Positions 10,428 through 20,779 of a stretch of DNA of 64,000 bases are shown here, in pieces. The position numbers and the translations under genes are program-made. The DNA is from Daphnia carinata (taxonomy: Eukaryota; Arthropoda; Branchiopoda; Diplostraca; Daphniidae): assembly GCF_022539665.2 (NCBI RefSeq), contig NC_081334.1, forward strand, positions 8,526,424-8,590,423. The letters run 5' to 3'. The notes beneath the pieces were generated by a model. The model searched no databases, was not told where the DNA came from, and worked only from the letters and a program-made list of their open reading frames with translations. Numbering within the stretch: the stretch's first letter is position 1; every line of letters begins with the position of its first letter.

Positions 10428-13400
10428 TCACGCTGTTGAAGATTCCGTTTTTTCTTCTTTTGCGTAAACTTCTTGTTCTTTTGCCGCAACCATGATGCAT
10501 AATTTGGCCACCGGTCGAATACATGGTCTTGGATGGTTGCTGAGCTTCACCTTTACTACTCGAACAACATTATCCGTAGTACTGGGAATAACTTCAAGCA
10601 TTTTTCCCATCAGCCACTGCCCACGCACGGTATTCGGTTCGATTACAAGTACTAGATCTGTGGAACGTATTCCCGTAGCCATCTGTTCCAAAAGAGTTGA
10701 AGGATGGCTTGACCTTGCAGAAACTGCTTGTGGGTTACGTTCATATCTTCCACGTCGCCCAACTGTAGGGGCAAAAACGGCCGAGCTAAACCGTATAAGA
10801 AATGGTTGGGTGTTAAAGGGTCCGGATCTTCTGAATCCCTACTAAGGTGGGTTAACGGCCGGGCGTTCAACGGAGCTGCCACCTCAACAACGACAGTTTT
10901 TAGCACTTGGTCCGTGACTAGGCAATTACCGATGCTGTTTTCATTGCCCGTTTGCAGAACTGTACGATCCTTTCCCAAACACCACCGAAGTGAGGCCCAT
11001 GGGGTGGAGAGAAGTGCTAGTCTATTTGTTGGCAAGCCATTACTGTTTGGAGTTCTTCGTGTGTCCTGGCGAGTTCTTCTAAGGCTTGCCGTAATTCCTG
11101 CTCGGCGGCGACAAAGTTCGTTCCATTGTCACTGTAGACCACCTTCGGTTTTCCTCGCAGGCTGGCAAAACAAGAAAAGCAGAGTAGGAACTTCTCCATA
11201 CTGAGCCCGTTGGCCACTTCCAGGTGAACTACCTGGAAGTGGCCAACGGGCTCGTGTCGTCAAGCACGTGAATAGGCTAACCCAACGTTTTTCATGTCTT
11301 CTTCGCCTTCCACCAACTCGTACAGTCAAGGGTCCAAAGTAGTCGATCCCTGTGTACGTGAACGCGGGCAGATGAGGCATTAAACGATGTACTGGTAGGG
11401 AAGCCATCAAAGGAGGGCTAGGCTTCACCGACGTGCAAGGCCAGCAGTTGTTGATCACAGATTTTATTACTTTTACGTCCAGAAAGTATACAAAAGCGTG
11501 AACGTAAGTCCGCCAGCAATCTTTCGGTCATGATATGCATGTGTCTAACGTGGTGTTCCCAAATTATCCTTTTCGTTAAAAGTTGAGATGCTGGTAGGAC
11601 TATGGGGGGTGCTTAGCTGCATAGTCTACTGGCGCGTGAAGGATACGTCCGCCAATTCGCAGCTGTGCGACTTCATCCAAGAAGGGCTTGAAAGTACGAA
11701 GCTTTGATCTGAGTGGCAATTCCAGATTCTTCCGAAGGGCGTAAAATTCTTCAGCAAAGGCCAATTCCTGCGCGCGTGTGATGCATATTGTCAACGACGT
11801 TACTATTTATTCTACCGTTAACTCTCAGACAATCGGTTTTCCTCCACGTAGTTTTGCTTGGCGTTGTTGGCAAATCCTTTACTTCAGGCCAGCACTCGTT
11901 GAAGTTTCAACAAACTGGAAAAACGTGCGACACACCGATCGATGACGTGATTTTCATAATCCGTTTTGACTGCCAAGACCCGAATCACGTTTACGTCTCG
12001 TTCTTCCGGCTCCGTAATCCCTTCCCAAGTGTACCACTCTGAGGGGTCTAGGTTCAGGAACGAAGGTGCTCGATGGAAGTAAACCAATTCGTTGACATCC
12101 TTTGGATCGATACCCCTACTGCAGAGGTCCGCTGGGTTTAAGTCTACAGCAACGTGACGCCATTCTCGACGACCTGTGTTCCGGAGTATTTTTCCAATGC
12201 GGTTGTTGACGAAGACTTCAAATCGACAAGTTTTGGAATGGATCCACCGCAACACCGTTTGTGAGTCCGATTGAAAATAAACTTGACGGAAGTCGATTTC
12301 TAGTTCACGGCAAATCGTGAGGGCGATGTTGAGACCTTCTTCTTCAGCTTGTAGCTCTAAACGTGGAATGGTGAGGCCTTTTACCGGTGTAACGTGTGTT
12401 TTCGACATAACGAACGACACGTTGATCGACTAGTCTTCGAATACTACGGAACTAGGCTACGGCTCCGTAATCTTTGGAGCTTGCATCCGTGAAGACGTGG
12501 AGGTGCTGTTGAGTCCAACGTCCTCGTTTGAAACGGAAGCATCTATGAACTGCCAGAGACTCCAAATTTACCAGATGGTCGTACCAGCAATAGAAACGTT
12601 GACTCAATGTTTGAGTTAAGACGTCGTCCCAGCCAATCCGTTCGTCGTTGATCCAGATGTCTTGGAGCAAAGAATGAAGACAACAGGTGCGACAAGCCCC
12701 AGCGGATCGTAGACACTAGAGATGATGCTGAGGAAGCCTCGCTTAGTGAGGGTCTCGTTGTTCGACGGCTTCCGAATCTTGAACGTCAGCATATCTCGTT
12801 CGGTGTCCCACATTACTCCGAGCGTTCTTTCCACGGGGAGTTTCTCCAAGTCCAGATCCAGAGTTGGTGAAGCGAGACCGAATTCTCGTAGCGCTGCTAT
12901 CACCGTTCTTGATGACGACGTCCACTTGTCAGGTTGAACCTACCTAACTGGAGAAGGGATTTCATTTGGCGGGACCGTTTGATGACCTCTTCTTCAGAGT
13001 CAAAAGAGTCGAGATAATTGTCAACGTAAAAGCTCCGTCGAACACTGTCAGCTACGTCTGAGAACTGGTTGCGGTGGTCATCGGCCGTTCGGTTGAGGAC
13101 AAAAATGCAACTCGTCGGCGATGATATTCCTCCAAATACGTGAACAGTCATCTGGTACTTTAACGGGAACTTTCAGCTGATGAAACACTTTCTCGATGTC
13201 TGCTCCCACAGGCACAAGGTTGCGGCGAAAGCGGATGAGCACACCGAGCAAGCTAACGAGTAGGTTAGATCCCCGAAGCAAGTTTTGGTTTATCGATGTG
13301 TCACTGAACTCAGCAGCTCCATCGAATACAACACGAACTTTGGTCTATGAGCTAGATGGGTTCACGACTCCGTGGTGTGGTAGATACCACGTCTTGTTCG

Positions 13401-13740
13401 TCTCCGTGCGGGCTTATTGAGTCGTGAGAAGTCGGGCATGTTTCAAACCGATATACTTTTTGACTACTGCATCGTACCTTTGGGCAAACTCCGCGTTTCG
13501 ATGAAAACCTCACTCGAGAGCGTAGAGCCTCTTCAATGCAGACGCCGGATTGTTCGGGAGATTTACGTCGTCGGCTTTTCACATTAAGCCGACTTGATAC
13601 TGGTTATCAATACGTTTTACGGAAGATTCTAGGATGCGTTTTCCACGTAGGTCTTCCTCAGATAGGTGGTTCTATTTCTACTTCGCTGGCCTCAAGTTGC
13701 CAAAAATTCTTCACCAGCTCGTTTAGGTATTGAAATTGAA
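10428..13740 (-). pseudogene. BEL/Pao pol (RT, A17/RNase H, integrase), broken
   Basis: Domains appear in the normal BEL order on the minus strand but in many frames. There is a pre-RT block (FWQLEASEVEIEPP near 13700), an RT with GADIEKVFHQLKVP (~13180) and YVDNYLDSF (~13020), the A17-peptidase-like region with PLGLVAPVVF (~12700), an RNase H-like block with HVFTDASSKDYGAVA (~12460-12510), an integrase zinc region, an integrase core with SDNGTNF (~11130), and the C-terminal DUF5641-type domain (RGQWLMGKMLEVIP, ~10600). Frameshifts and stops are scattered, and part of the RT between fingers and palm is deleted (13150-13190). Not functional. Confidence 0.85.
11203..11253. repeat. Perfect 23-bp inverted repeat inside integrase
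   Basis: GAGCCCGTTGGCCACTTCC (start of the left arm, 11203-11225) is repeated as its exact reverse complement at 11231-11253 with a 5-nt loop (GAACT). The corresponding integrase region of copy 2 (~44520-44570) has no such palindrome, so it arose in this copy, probably by template switching. Confidence 0.8.
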
Positions 13741-13789
13741 ATGCAGAGTGTTCAAATTTTATACTTTGCAACAAAACTCGTAAGTAAAT

Positions 13790-14410
13790 TGATACGGTAA
13801 ATTTCAATGAAATAGGTGGGTTAAGAAAATGTATTTTATCTAGCATAAGAAATTCACAAAACAAGCATTAGTTATGATAGGACTATTATCTCAAGTAATT
13901 CATTTTCCTAAATAATTTACATATCATACTTAAGTTTGAAAATATAAAAAAAATTAGCCTAATTACTTTTGAAGGATCGAGGGTCTAACCTAATTTCGAC
14001 TTTAACTTTATGTTTTTAAATTTTTTTTTGTGATTTGTTGTCGAAAAAAACTTAAGTATTTTTCTACGTTACTATTGTACGGTTTGAAAATAATGTTTTA
14101 TACAAGTATAGAATGGTCCAGTAGAAAGAACGTTCGACTGTGATGCGGGAGACCCAGGCCACAGCCACATCTTTTAAATTTATATTACTTAGCGGCCCAA
14201 AAGTGATCCAGTTCACCGACTAAACTCGTTTGTGGACGAGTCGTAAAAGGCGCACACGGTTTCCGTTTCTGCCGGACATCTAGATGGGCAGAGGGCAGCC
14301 AGAACACGTGAATTAAGAATTTCGCCGCGGCTTATGTACGTCCTAGTGGTCCAGTGAGGACCCAAAATGGCCGTCTAAAGGAGGCAGTGTGCTGTGTGGG
14401 TTCTGACCAC
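13790..14410 (+). repeat. tRNA-headed dispersed repeat, copy 2
   Basis: The plus strand of 14111-14168 matches the tRNA-like heads at 299-366 and 58880-58947 in reverse orientation (GAATGGTCCAGTAGAAAGAA, then GGAGACCCAGGCC), but the B-box segment is lost. Upstream and downstream blocks match the reverse complement of 58655-59240, including the TCTAGATG.GC region and the GCAGTGTGCTGTGTGG end. Confidence 0.6.
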
Positions 14411-14879
14411 AATTAGATACTGTTAAGGAAGGTTAGTAACGGGGTTTTAAGTGTAAATCTAAACTTAGTATACGTTTAGCGTTTGGGTTTCAGCCCAAGT
14501 GAGTGGCCCCTATTGCCTATTCATGGTAAAGTATGGGGTTTCTTAGAAAAAAGCTGCGGGGAATGAAATGGTTGTCAATAATGGAAAAAGAAAAGCTTAA
14601 ACCCTTACACTAGTTTAAGATAGTGGGCAGAAAAGTTCCATAACACGTGTTACTTGCTCAACACGTGTGTGACTGTAACACTCAAGCAGCTTAGTTTGTC
14701 TAATTGGATGATTTCGTCAAATTAAATGGTATCGAAGGACCATGTAATGAACTCTTAACCTAGGGTAAAGCTTTAAATTAAACTTAACTTATAACCTTAT
14801 ATATATACCTTATACCTTATACATACCTTATTAATTCACTGGGAGGGAGAAATGCACGGATGAAATTCACTAGTGCTTT
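14411..14879. other. No gene; short AT microsatellite
   Basis: No coding signal. 14788-14832 is a loose repeat of ACCTTATA and ATATATACCTT words. The last base pair before the Tigger element is the TA target. Confidence 0.5.
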
Positions 14880-14881
14880 TA

Positions 14882-17435
14882 CAGTGCGGCTCCACTTATC
14901 GGACCACCCTGTGCAGTGGTCCGATAAGCGGATGGTCCGAAAAGCGGCTCGACTGCGGTCAGCGCCATCTCATCACGCTCATTCGTAATATTTTCTAATG
15001 CTCTGTTCGAATTGACTGGCTCTGTACTCACTTAACTAGATTTTATAATAAATTGAATTAACTTACAAGAACGAGTAATAGTATGTAACCTAAGTTTATT
15101 AACTTTGGTGCAAAATTCTAGTTACCGAACAACTTACAGATAAAGTAAAAATACCTTTGAAATGTACGCTACGTTTAGTTGTATAAAACGAAAAAAAAAT
15201 CTACATTTGAAACATTTACTTTGAACACACTTGAAACATAAGCGAAGTATCGTAACAGAATAAAGTAAAATTGTTATCTATTGTTGTATAATAAAGAAAA
15301 ATAAAGCTTATCAACGCATACAAAAAAAATTAATATTTAAAATACGCATTTACTTACGACTAATGTTCTTTAATTTTTGAAACTAGATCATATAATGTAC
15401 GATCGGATATATTTGCATCTATTGCAGCGCAAGCATATTTAAGCAGCTTTTCTTTCAAAAGTGCTTCATGAGCTAGATCGTTCAGACTAGAATTAGTAGC
15501 AACGCTCTTGCAAACGTCCATCACTGATATTTCGTTTGACTGGCTGGAAGAGCATGCCGAATCACATTGCTGTAAAATTTCATTCGAAAGTTCGCAATCT
15601 TCTGCCGCAATAACTGCCGGATCTGATTCAAAATCAAGCCAGCGTTGAATTTGAATAGCGCAATCATCTTTCTTCGCCTTCTCTATTATATCGGCTAGCT
15701 CAGTATTTTTTTTTTCGATGTAATTTGCAAGGAGAGTAACAAGTCGCATAAGAAGTCGGTGTGAGAAGTGTTACTAACAACATCTAGAGGTCTGATTTCG
15801 CTTAACCTGGCGAACTGCTCATGTGGTAGTATTTTCGATTGCCTCAAGCAATTGAATATTGTGGTGTTTGAAACCAAATCCCAGCAAGATTTGATTAATT
15901 GGCAAGCATCCAATAAAGTTGCAGAGCAGCCATATCGCAAACCATTCCTACCTCTTTTAGCTAAACTTGCTGCTTCCTGCAAAGCTGTATGATTGTCATA
16001 GGCCTCAACCAATTTGTTGATTAACTCCTTCCTGTAGAGTGACTTTAGAGAAGCTATAATACCCTGATCAAGAGGCTGGTAGACCGACGTGACATTTGGA
16101 GGAAGGAAAAAAATCTGAACTTGGTCTAATGGATCGACACAAGTTTTGTCATGACCAGCACAATTGTCCATTACAATAGCTACTGGCTCCGTAGTCCACT
16201 GTCTCACAACGGGTAAAAATACATCTAAAAACCAATATCTGAAAAGTTCCCTGTCCATCCAAGCATTAGCCTGACCTTTATATGGAATCGGCGGAAGACT
16301 GTCTCTAAAACAGTGAGGTGATTTTGAGGAACCTATCACAAATGGTGGGATTTTACAGCATCCGGTGGCATTCACACAAAGCATCACAGTTATTCTATCT
16401 TTGGCTCTCAGCTCTTTGGTTCCACTTATACTACGGCGATTTTCATCTGGGGAAACATAACTACGAAACGGTAGCGCACGATAGTAGCTAGATGTTTCGT
16501 CACAATTAAATATATTCTCAGGTTTATACTTACCTAGTTTGTCACGTAAGACCTGGATTTCCTGCTCTGCTTGTGCAATATCCATATCGCCTGCTTCGCC
16601 GACAAGCCGCACGTTATTTCCAATGCCGAAGCGTTTTTTCCAGTTACGGAACCAGCCATTTGAAGCGTTAAACTTATCCAATCCTAGGCGGTTTGCTTCA
16701 TGTAAAGCGCGAGCTAAAATAATACTGCGGGATACGGGCAATGGTTTGCGACGCTTTGTTGGATTACGCATCTCCCTAAACCATTCAAAAACTGCATCAT
16801 CTAACTCGGGATGATGAGCAGTGTTAGCCAAATACTTGGCACTCAAATTAAATTTTTTTTTTCACTGAAACTTTTCACTTCACTTCGCCTTGCACTGATG
16901 AATCTGCGAGCGTGAAACACTGAACATTTTTGCCACAGCACGCTCACTCAATCCTTTTTCTAGCTGCTCTACAACTTCAAGTTTTTCTTTTATCGTCAAA
17001 ATATCCCTATTTTTTCTTCCATTTGAATTTGCCACATTCCGCGAGCTTAAATTTGTACTTAACACCGGCGAGCGCACTGTTTTTTCCATCTTACAGCTAA
17101 ACTAAAATGGATCTTTCCTGAATAAAAGCTAAGAAGAAACTGAGAGAAGCTTTTGACTCATCATAGCAGGCTGGCGTACCTGACTCATCATAACAAGCTG
17201 GCATCCAACTCATCCTAACAAGCTGATAACTACAGCATTCCGCTGAAATTGAAACCCCCTGAAAATGAAGGAACATCTTCATACGGACCACTCTTCGCGC
17301 GCCCTGGTTCTAAAAAATGCTTCTTTAAAACCACACTAGTGACACTCACTCGCCAACTCAGTGTGCGAGTCTGACCTCGGTCCGATAACCGGTTTGGTCC
17401 GATAAGTGGGTGGTCCGATAAGTGGAGCCGCACTG
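14882..17435 (-). mobile_element. Tigger/pogo-type DNA transposon, nearly intact
   Basis: Both ends carry the inverted repeat CAGTGCGGCTCCACTTATCG (first 28 bp identical at both ends), flanked by the target duplication TA at 14880-14881 and 17436-17437. This is the pattern of pogo/Tigger elements of the Tc1/mariner superfamily. Subterminal regions repeat TTATCGGACC several times in both orientations, probable transposase-binding sites. The 2554-bp element holds one transposase gene on the minus strand. A 601-bp derivative sits at 27330-27930. Confidence 0.95.
15360..17089 (-). pseudogene. Tigger/pogo transposase, two stops and one frameshift
   Basis: Cut-and-paste transposase. The N-terminal part (17089-16880) is a helix-turn-helix DNA-binding domain (KEKLEVVEQLEKGLSERAVA). 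Two in-frame TGA codons separated by five sense codons lie just before 16850, then one long frame runs to 15695. That frame has a second DNA-binding segment (WFRNWKKRFGI) and the DDE_1 catalytic core with all three acidic residues visible: NCDETSSYY, VMDNCAGHD and QPLDQGIIAS. Near 15712 an A-rich homopolymer marks a frameshift into the acidic tail ending at 15360 (TLYDLVSKIKEH). Both TGA codons could be CGA arginine codons changed by CpG decay. The core looks recently functional; the whole gene is not. Confidence 0.9.
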
Positions 17436-17484
17436 TATTTACTTTTACTTTTTTTACTTACAAAAAAGAAGTCTGCTTTAAACA

Positions 17485-17517
17485 AACCTAACCTAACCTA
17501 ACCTAACCTAACCTAAC
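17485..17517 (-). repeat. Interstitial telomere-type repeat (CCTAA)6
   Basis: Six perfect units of CCTAA (TTAGG on the minus strand), the usual arthropod telomere sequence. It lies between the end of the Tigger element and the Gypsy integrase remnant. No flanking duplication is visible. Confidence 0.9.
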
Positions 17518-17524
17518 TTCCTAT

Positions 17525-17875
17525 ATCTCGTACAATCTATTTATTTTGATGTCGTTCGGGAGTACTGGTTGGCTTGCGAAGAATAGGTATAATGATCTGT
17601 TTTGCAGTGTTGCTACAAATTAGATTGCTTCGCTGTGTTATATTCGAAAGTGATGAATGGAAGATATTTGCCCCAATTTATCATGTCGCATAGGGTTCTG
17701 TTAAATCGTTCGACTTAACCATCTTATGGGGGTATTATGCTGTTGTTCTTATTTGTTTAATTTTAAACAATTTGCATATTTCGTGAATTAAATTTTATAC
17801 GAAGTTAGATCCTTGGTCTGTTAGAAATGCTTCGGGGGATCCATATTTAGTTGAAACTTTTGTGCCTTTAAAGGT
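17525..17875 (-). pseudogene. Gypsy-type integrase core fragment
   Basis: The minus strand reads YGSPEAFLTDQGSNFV, then IHEICKLFKIKQIRTTA, the conserved second-aspartate region of retroviral-type integrases. After a frameshift it continues with NRTLCDMINWGKYLPFITFE. Several stops are present. It is probably part of the same Gypsy element whose protease and gag lie at 20.8-23 kb, separated by a LINE. Confidence 0.8.
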
Positions 17876-17879
17876 GCCT

Positions 17880-20775
17880 CCCATGTATCATTGCAAAATC
17901 GGGATCGCCCTAGGAGACCAAAACCGGGGGTATTTGATGAGAGGCGAAGACTTCGGCTTGAGTTAGCAGCGTCTGTGAAGGCCTGTTTTCGAGAAAAGTT
18001 TAGCACCAGATGACGGGTTTTGAGCTTGGTGTGGTCGTCGCAGTTTTGCGGTGGAAGAATGAGTGTGAGCAGGTTTAGCAATAGGTTTTGAACTGATAGA
18101 AAGCTTTTTAGTTGGGAGGCATTCAATTATTATGTGAATGGGGGTTTCCTGTACAGGACATCCATTGCTGCGGTTTGGGGAGACAGAGGTATAAAATTTT
18201 GAAACGCGAACGTTAAATCGTAGCCGGTTCCATCCGATTTTGTTGAGGATGCTGTTTTTTTGCCTGTTCGTATGCACCATCCAAGGCTCTGGGGAGAGGG
18301 AATTCCTGAGGTAGGAAGGGTTGAATTTATGGTTACTTTCAAAGTATGTTGTCATCAGCTTGGCCATGTTGTGCGAAACACATTTGATTCAAGTTTAGAA
18401 AAGTCAAGTTAAGTCAACGAAGTGAATTATTTCACAGTTTGTATCCGTTCTAGGATCGTTTACCAGACGATCCACCATTTAGTTCTCCGGAATGTCTACA
18501 TAACTGGGAATCGAGTATAGAACAATTTTTGATCCGGCAAATGAGCTATTTAAAGCTCTGTTCCGAATGTTAATTACTAGTTCGCTTGTTGGACGGAGAT
18601 GAATAATGGATGTGAATGGTTCAGACGTCGCTGTGTGAGGGCGAGAAAATCCGAATCAGTAGCATAGTTCCATCATCTGTGTATTCAATGGCCTTTAGAA
18701 TGGCTACCAGTTCAGCTGTGAAGATGTTTATGTCATTTGCAAATTTCCAGACCTTCTTTAATTGGAAATTTAGGCAGTAGATGGCGCATGCTGCGGAATT
18801 ACCTTCGCATTCCCGGAAGCCATCTGTGAAGATGCTTACTGTACTAGTGTTGACATTGTTTTGAACATAAAGTTCCCGGAAGAGGTACTGTCTGGTGAAA
18901 GTTTGATTTTCTAGAGCTTTATTTTTTGAAATTGGAAGAATTATTTTTGGAATTTTAGGCAGCAACCAAGGAGGACGCAATTCTTCAGTGAATCTGTCTG
19001 TTGAACAGGGATATTTTGATGGCTGTCTGTTGGAATTTACATACCACAACACTTAGGGTGCTTCTGGTATTCCATAGGGTGGGGCTTGAATAAATAAGTT
19101 TTGCATTTTCATAAAAGAGGTTCTTTGGTTTAGATTGCAACTTGATGAGGTATTGGCCTACTAGCCATTCACATCTGCAATATATACAAATTATACCTGT
19201 ATCCAGCCACATATGAGCACGGGGAGTGGAAGTTGGTGCCAGTAAAATTGGACGGAGGATTGAATTCTGGATCATATGAGATCTGCCCTGGAGGACGCTT
19301 GGTTACGTATAATCTATTAAGCTTCTTCTAAGGCTGTGTAAAGTTTAACAAGAAGTTTAGGTTCAGGTTTTTTCTGACCAGGGTTTTGAATATGTTGGCT
19401 CTTCGAGAGACTTTATCCCATAGCTCTAGTAGATGAGGCTTCCAGTTAAATTTACGATCAAAGGTGACGCCCAGGAATTTACCATGGTGGGCGACTAGAA
19501 TGTCTTCCGCGTTGAAAGTGAATTGGAGAGGGTCCTCGTTCCGAATTCTTCTGCTGAATAATATAATGAAGCATTTGGATAATGAGATTTTAAATCTCTA
19601 GATAACACACCATCTTGCTTTGCTTCTGATGGAATGTCTGAACCGGGCTGAGATATCTTCAGCAAACATTTTAACAATTATTCATAGGTTATTTTTAGGA
19701 TTTCAACACAGAGGGAAGTCGCTAATCATGATTGTGAAAAGAATTGAACTCAGCACTGACCCTTAAGGAACAACGAAAGAGGTGATTCTGGCAGAGGATA
19801 GTGTTTCATTTAATCGGACCTCGGTTTATTCGACCCGGACCTTCTGTTTTAGCAGAAAGTTCATGAGCTATTTGAGGATGTGTCCCGTTATCCGTGCTTT
19901 GCTTAACTTAAATAGCAATCCGGGCACCCAGCCAGGTCGTATGCTTTTTTTATGTTGAAAACAATTTGAGTTTCTTTTTCTTATTGAAGCCCGAAGTAAC
20001 GGCCTTTTCAAGGTCCCATAGATGTTCATGGATGAAGCAACCCTTGCAAAAGCCTGCTTGCCTTGAGGGAAGTATATTGCAGTGGTCGAAGTGCCAGGCT
20101 AGTCTGTTCTTCGTAATTCAGTCGAATGGTTTTCCTAGGCATGAGGTGAGAGAGATCAGTGTGAAAGAATAATAATTTTCCAGTCTTCTAGGCAATGTCC
20201 GTTGGATAAGATGGCGTTGAATAGATGTAAACGGTGGCTTCTATTTGGGGCATCCAGGCTGGACAGTATTTTGTTGTGGACAAGGTCAGGGCCTGTAGAA
20301 TTGCTTTTGGAAACGTCGATAGCTGCGGTAAGTTAATCGTTTGTGATTATTTTATTCAGTGGATTTCTTACATCATTGATGACTAATCATCTATTTAACT
20401 TGTCTCAATAGATCCTTTGAAGTTGTATCTCTTTGATTATTTGAATAGGAGACGTGGACAATGAAATGGTTTAAGAACCTGTCAGCCAGAGGCTTGTGTT
20501 TCTCGAAAAATGGTACTGTTGTGGGGGGGGGGGGGTGAAATGTTTGCCCATTTATAGAAGTTACTTGTTTTTACAACTAGCAAGCTTTTGGCGAAGCTCC
20601 AGACCTTCTTCATGTTGGTCGACTTTTTTATGTCCTCCACTTGGTTCGCCCAGGAAAGGTTTCTGACGTTGCGTAAAGTCATCTGTTTCTCTTGGGTTGC
20701 TTTAGTCCGTTTGGATGTTTTGTTGGGGTCTAACAGGGAGAAGGATTCTAGGCTGTGGTAATTTTCTTCTTTAAG
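17880..20775 (-). mobile_element. I/Jockey-type LINE remnant with RNase H
   Basis: Minus-strand order: pre-RT helix region (STNMKKVWSFAKSLL, ~20600), reverse transcriptase pieces (AGFCKGCFIHEHLWDLEKAV ~20050; GSVLSSILFTIMISDFP ~19730), an RNase H domain (VSIFTDGF ~18850 and FTAELVAILKAIEYT ~18700), and a C-terminal cysteine/histidine motif (CPVQETPIHIIIEC ~18140). The presence of RNase H suggests the I-like side of this superfamily. Many stops and frameshifts. The endonuclease and ORF1 are missing, so it is 5'-truncated. It separates Gypsy protease from Gypsy integrase. Confidence 0.8.
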
Positions 20776-20779
20776 ATCA

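Larger units (their letters stand above)
8975..13740 (-). mobile_element. BEL/Pao LTR retrotransposon, copy 1, 5'-truncated
   Basis: Reading down the minus strand the element has the C-terminal part of Gag-Pol (reverse transcriptase to integrase, 13740-10428), a separate zinc-knuckle ORF (10079-9353 and into the LTR), and a 3' LTR (9352-8975). It belongs to the same family as the element at 42.4-48.9 kb, with near-identical blocks throughout. The start of pol is cut about 30 codons upstream of the LVKNFWQLEASEVEIEPP block, so gag, protease and the 5' LTR are absent. Next to the cut lies a tRNA-headed repeat. Confidence 0.85.

Noticed and set aside
10728-11204. Plus-strand open frame of 158 codons
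   Set aside because: Antisense of BEL integrase; no domain of its own.
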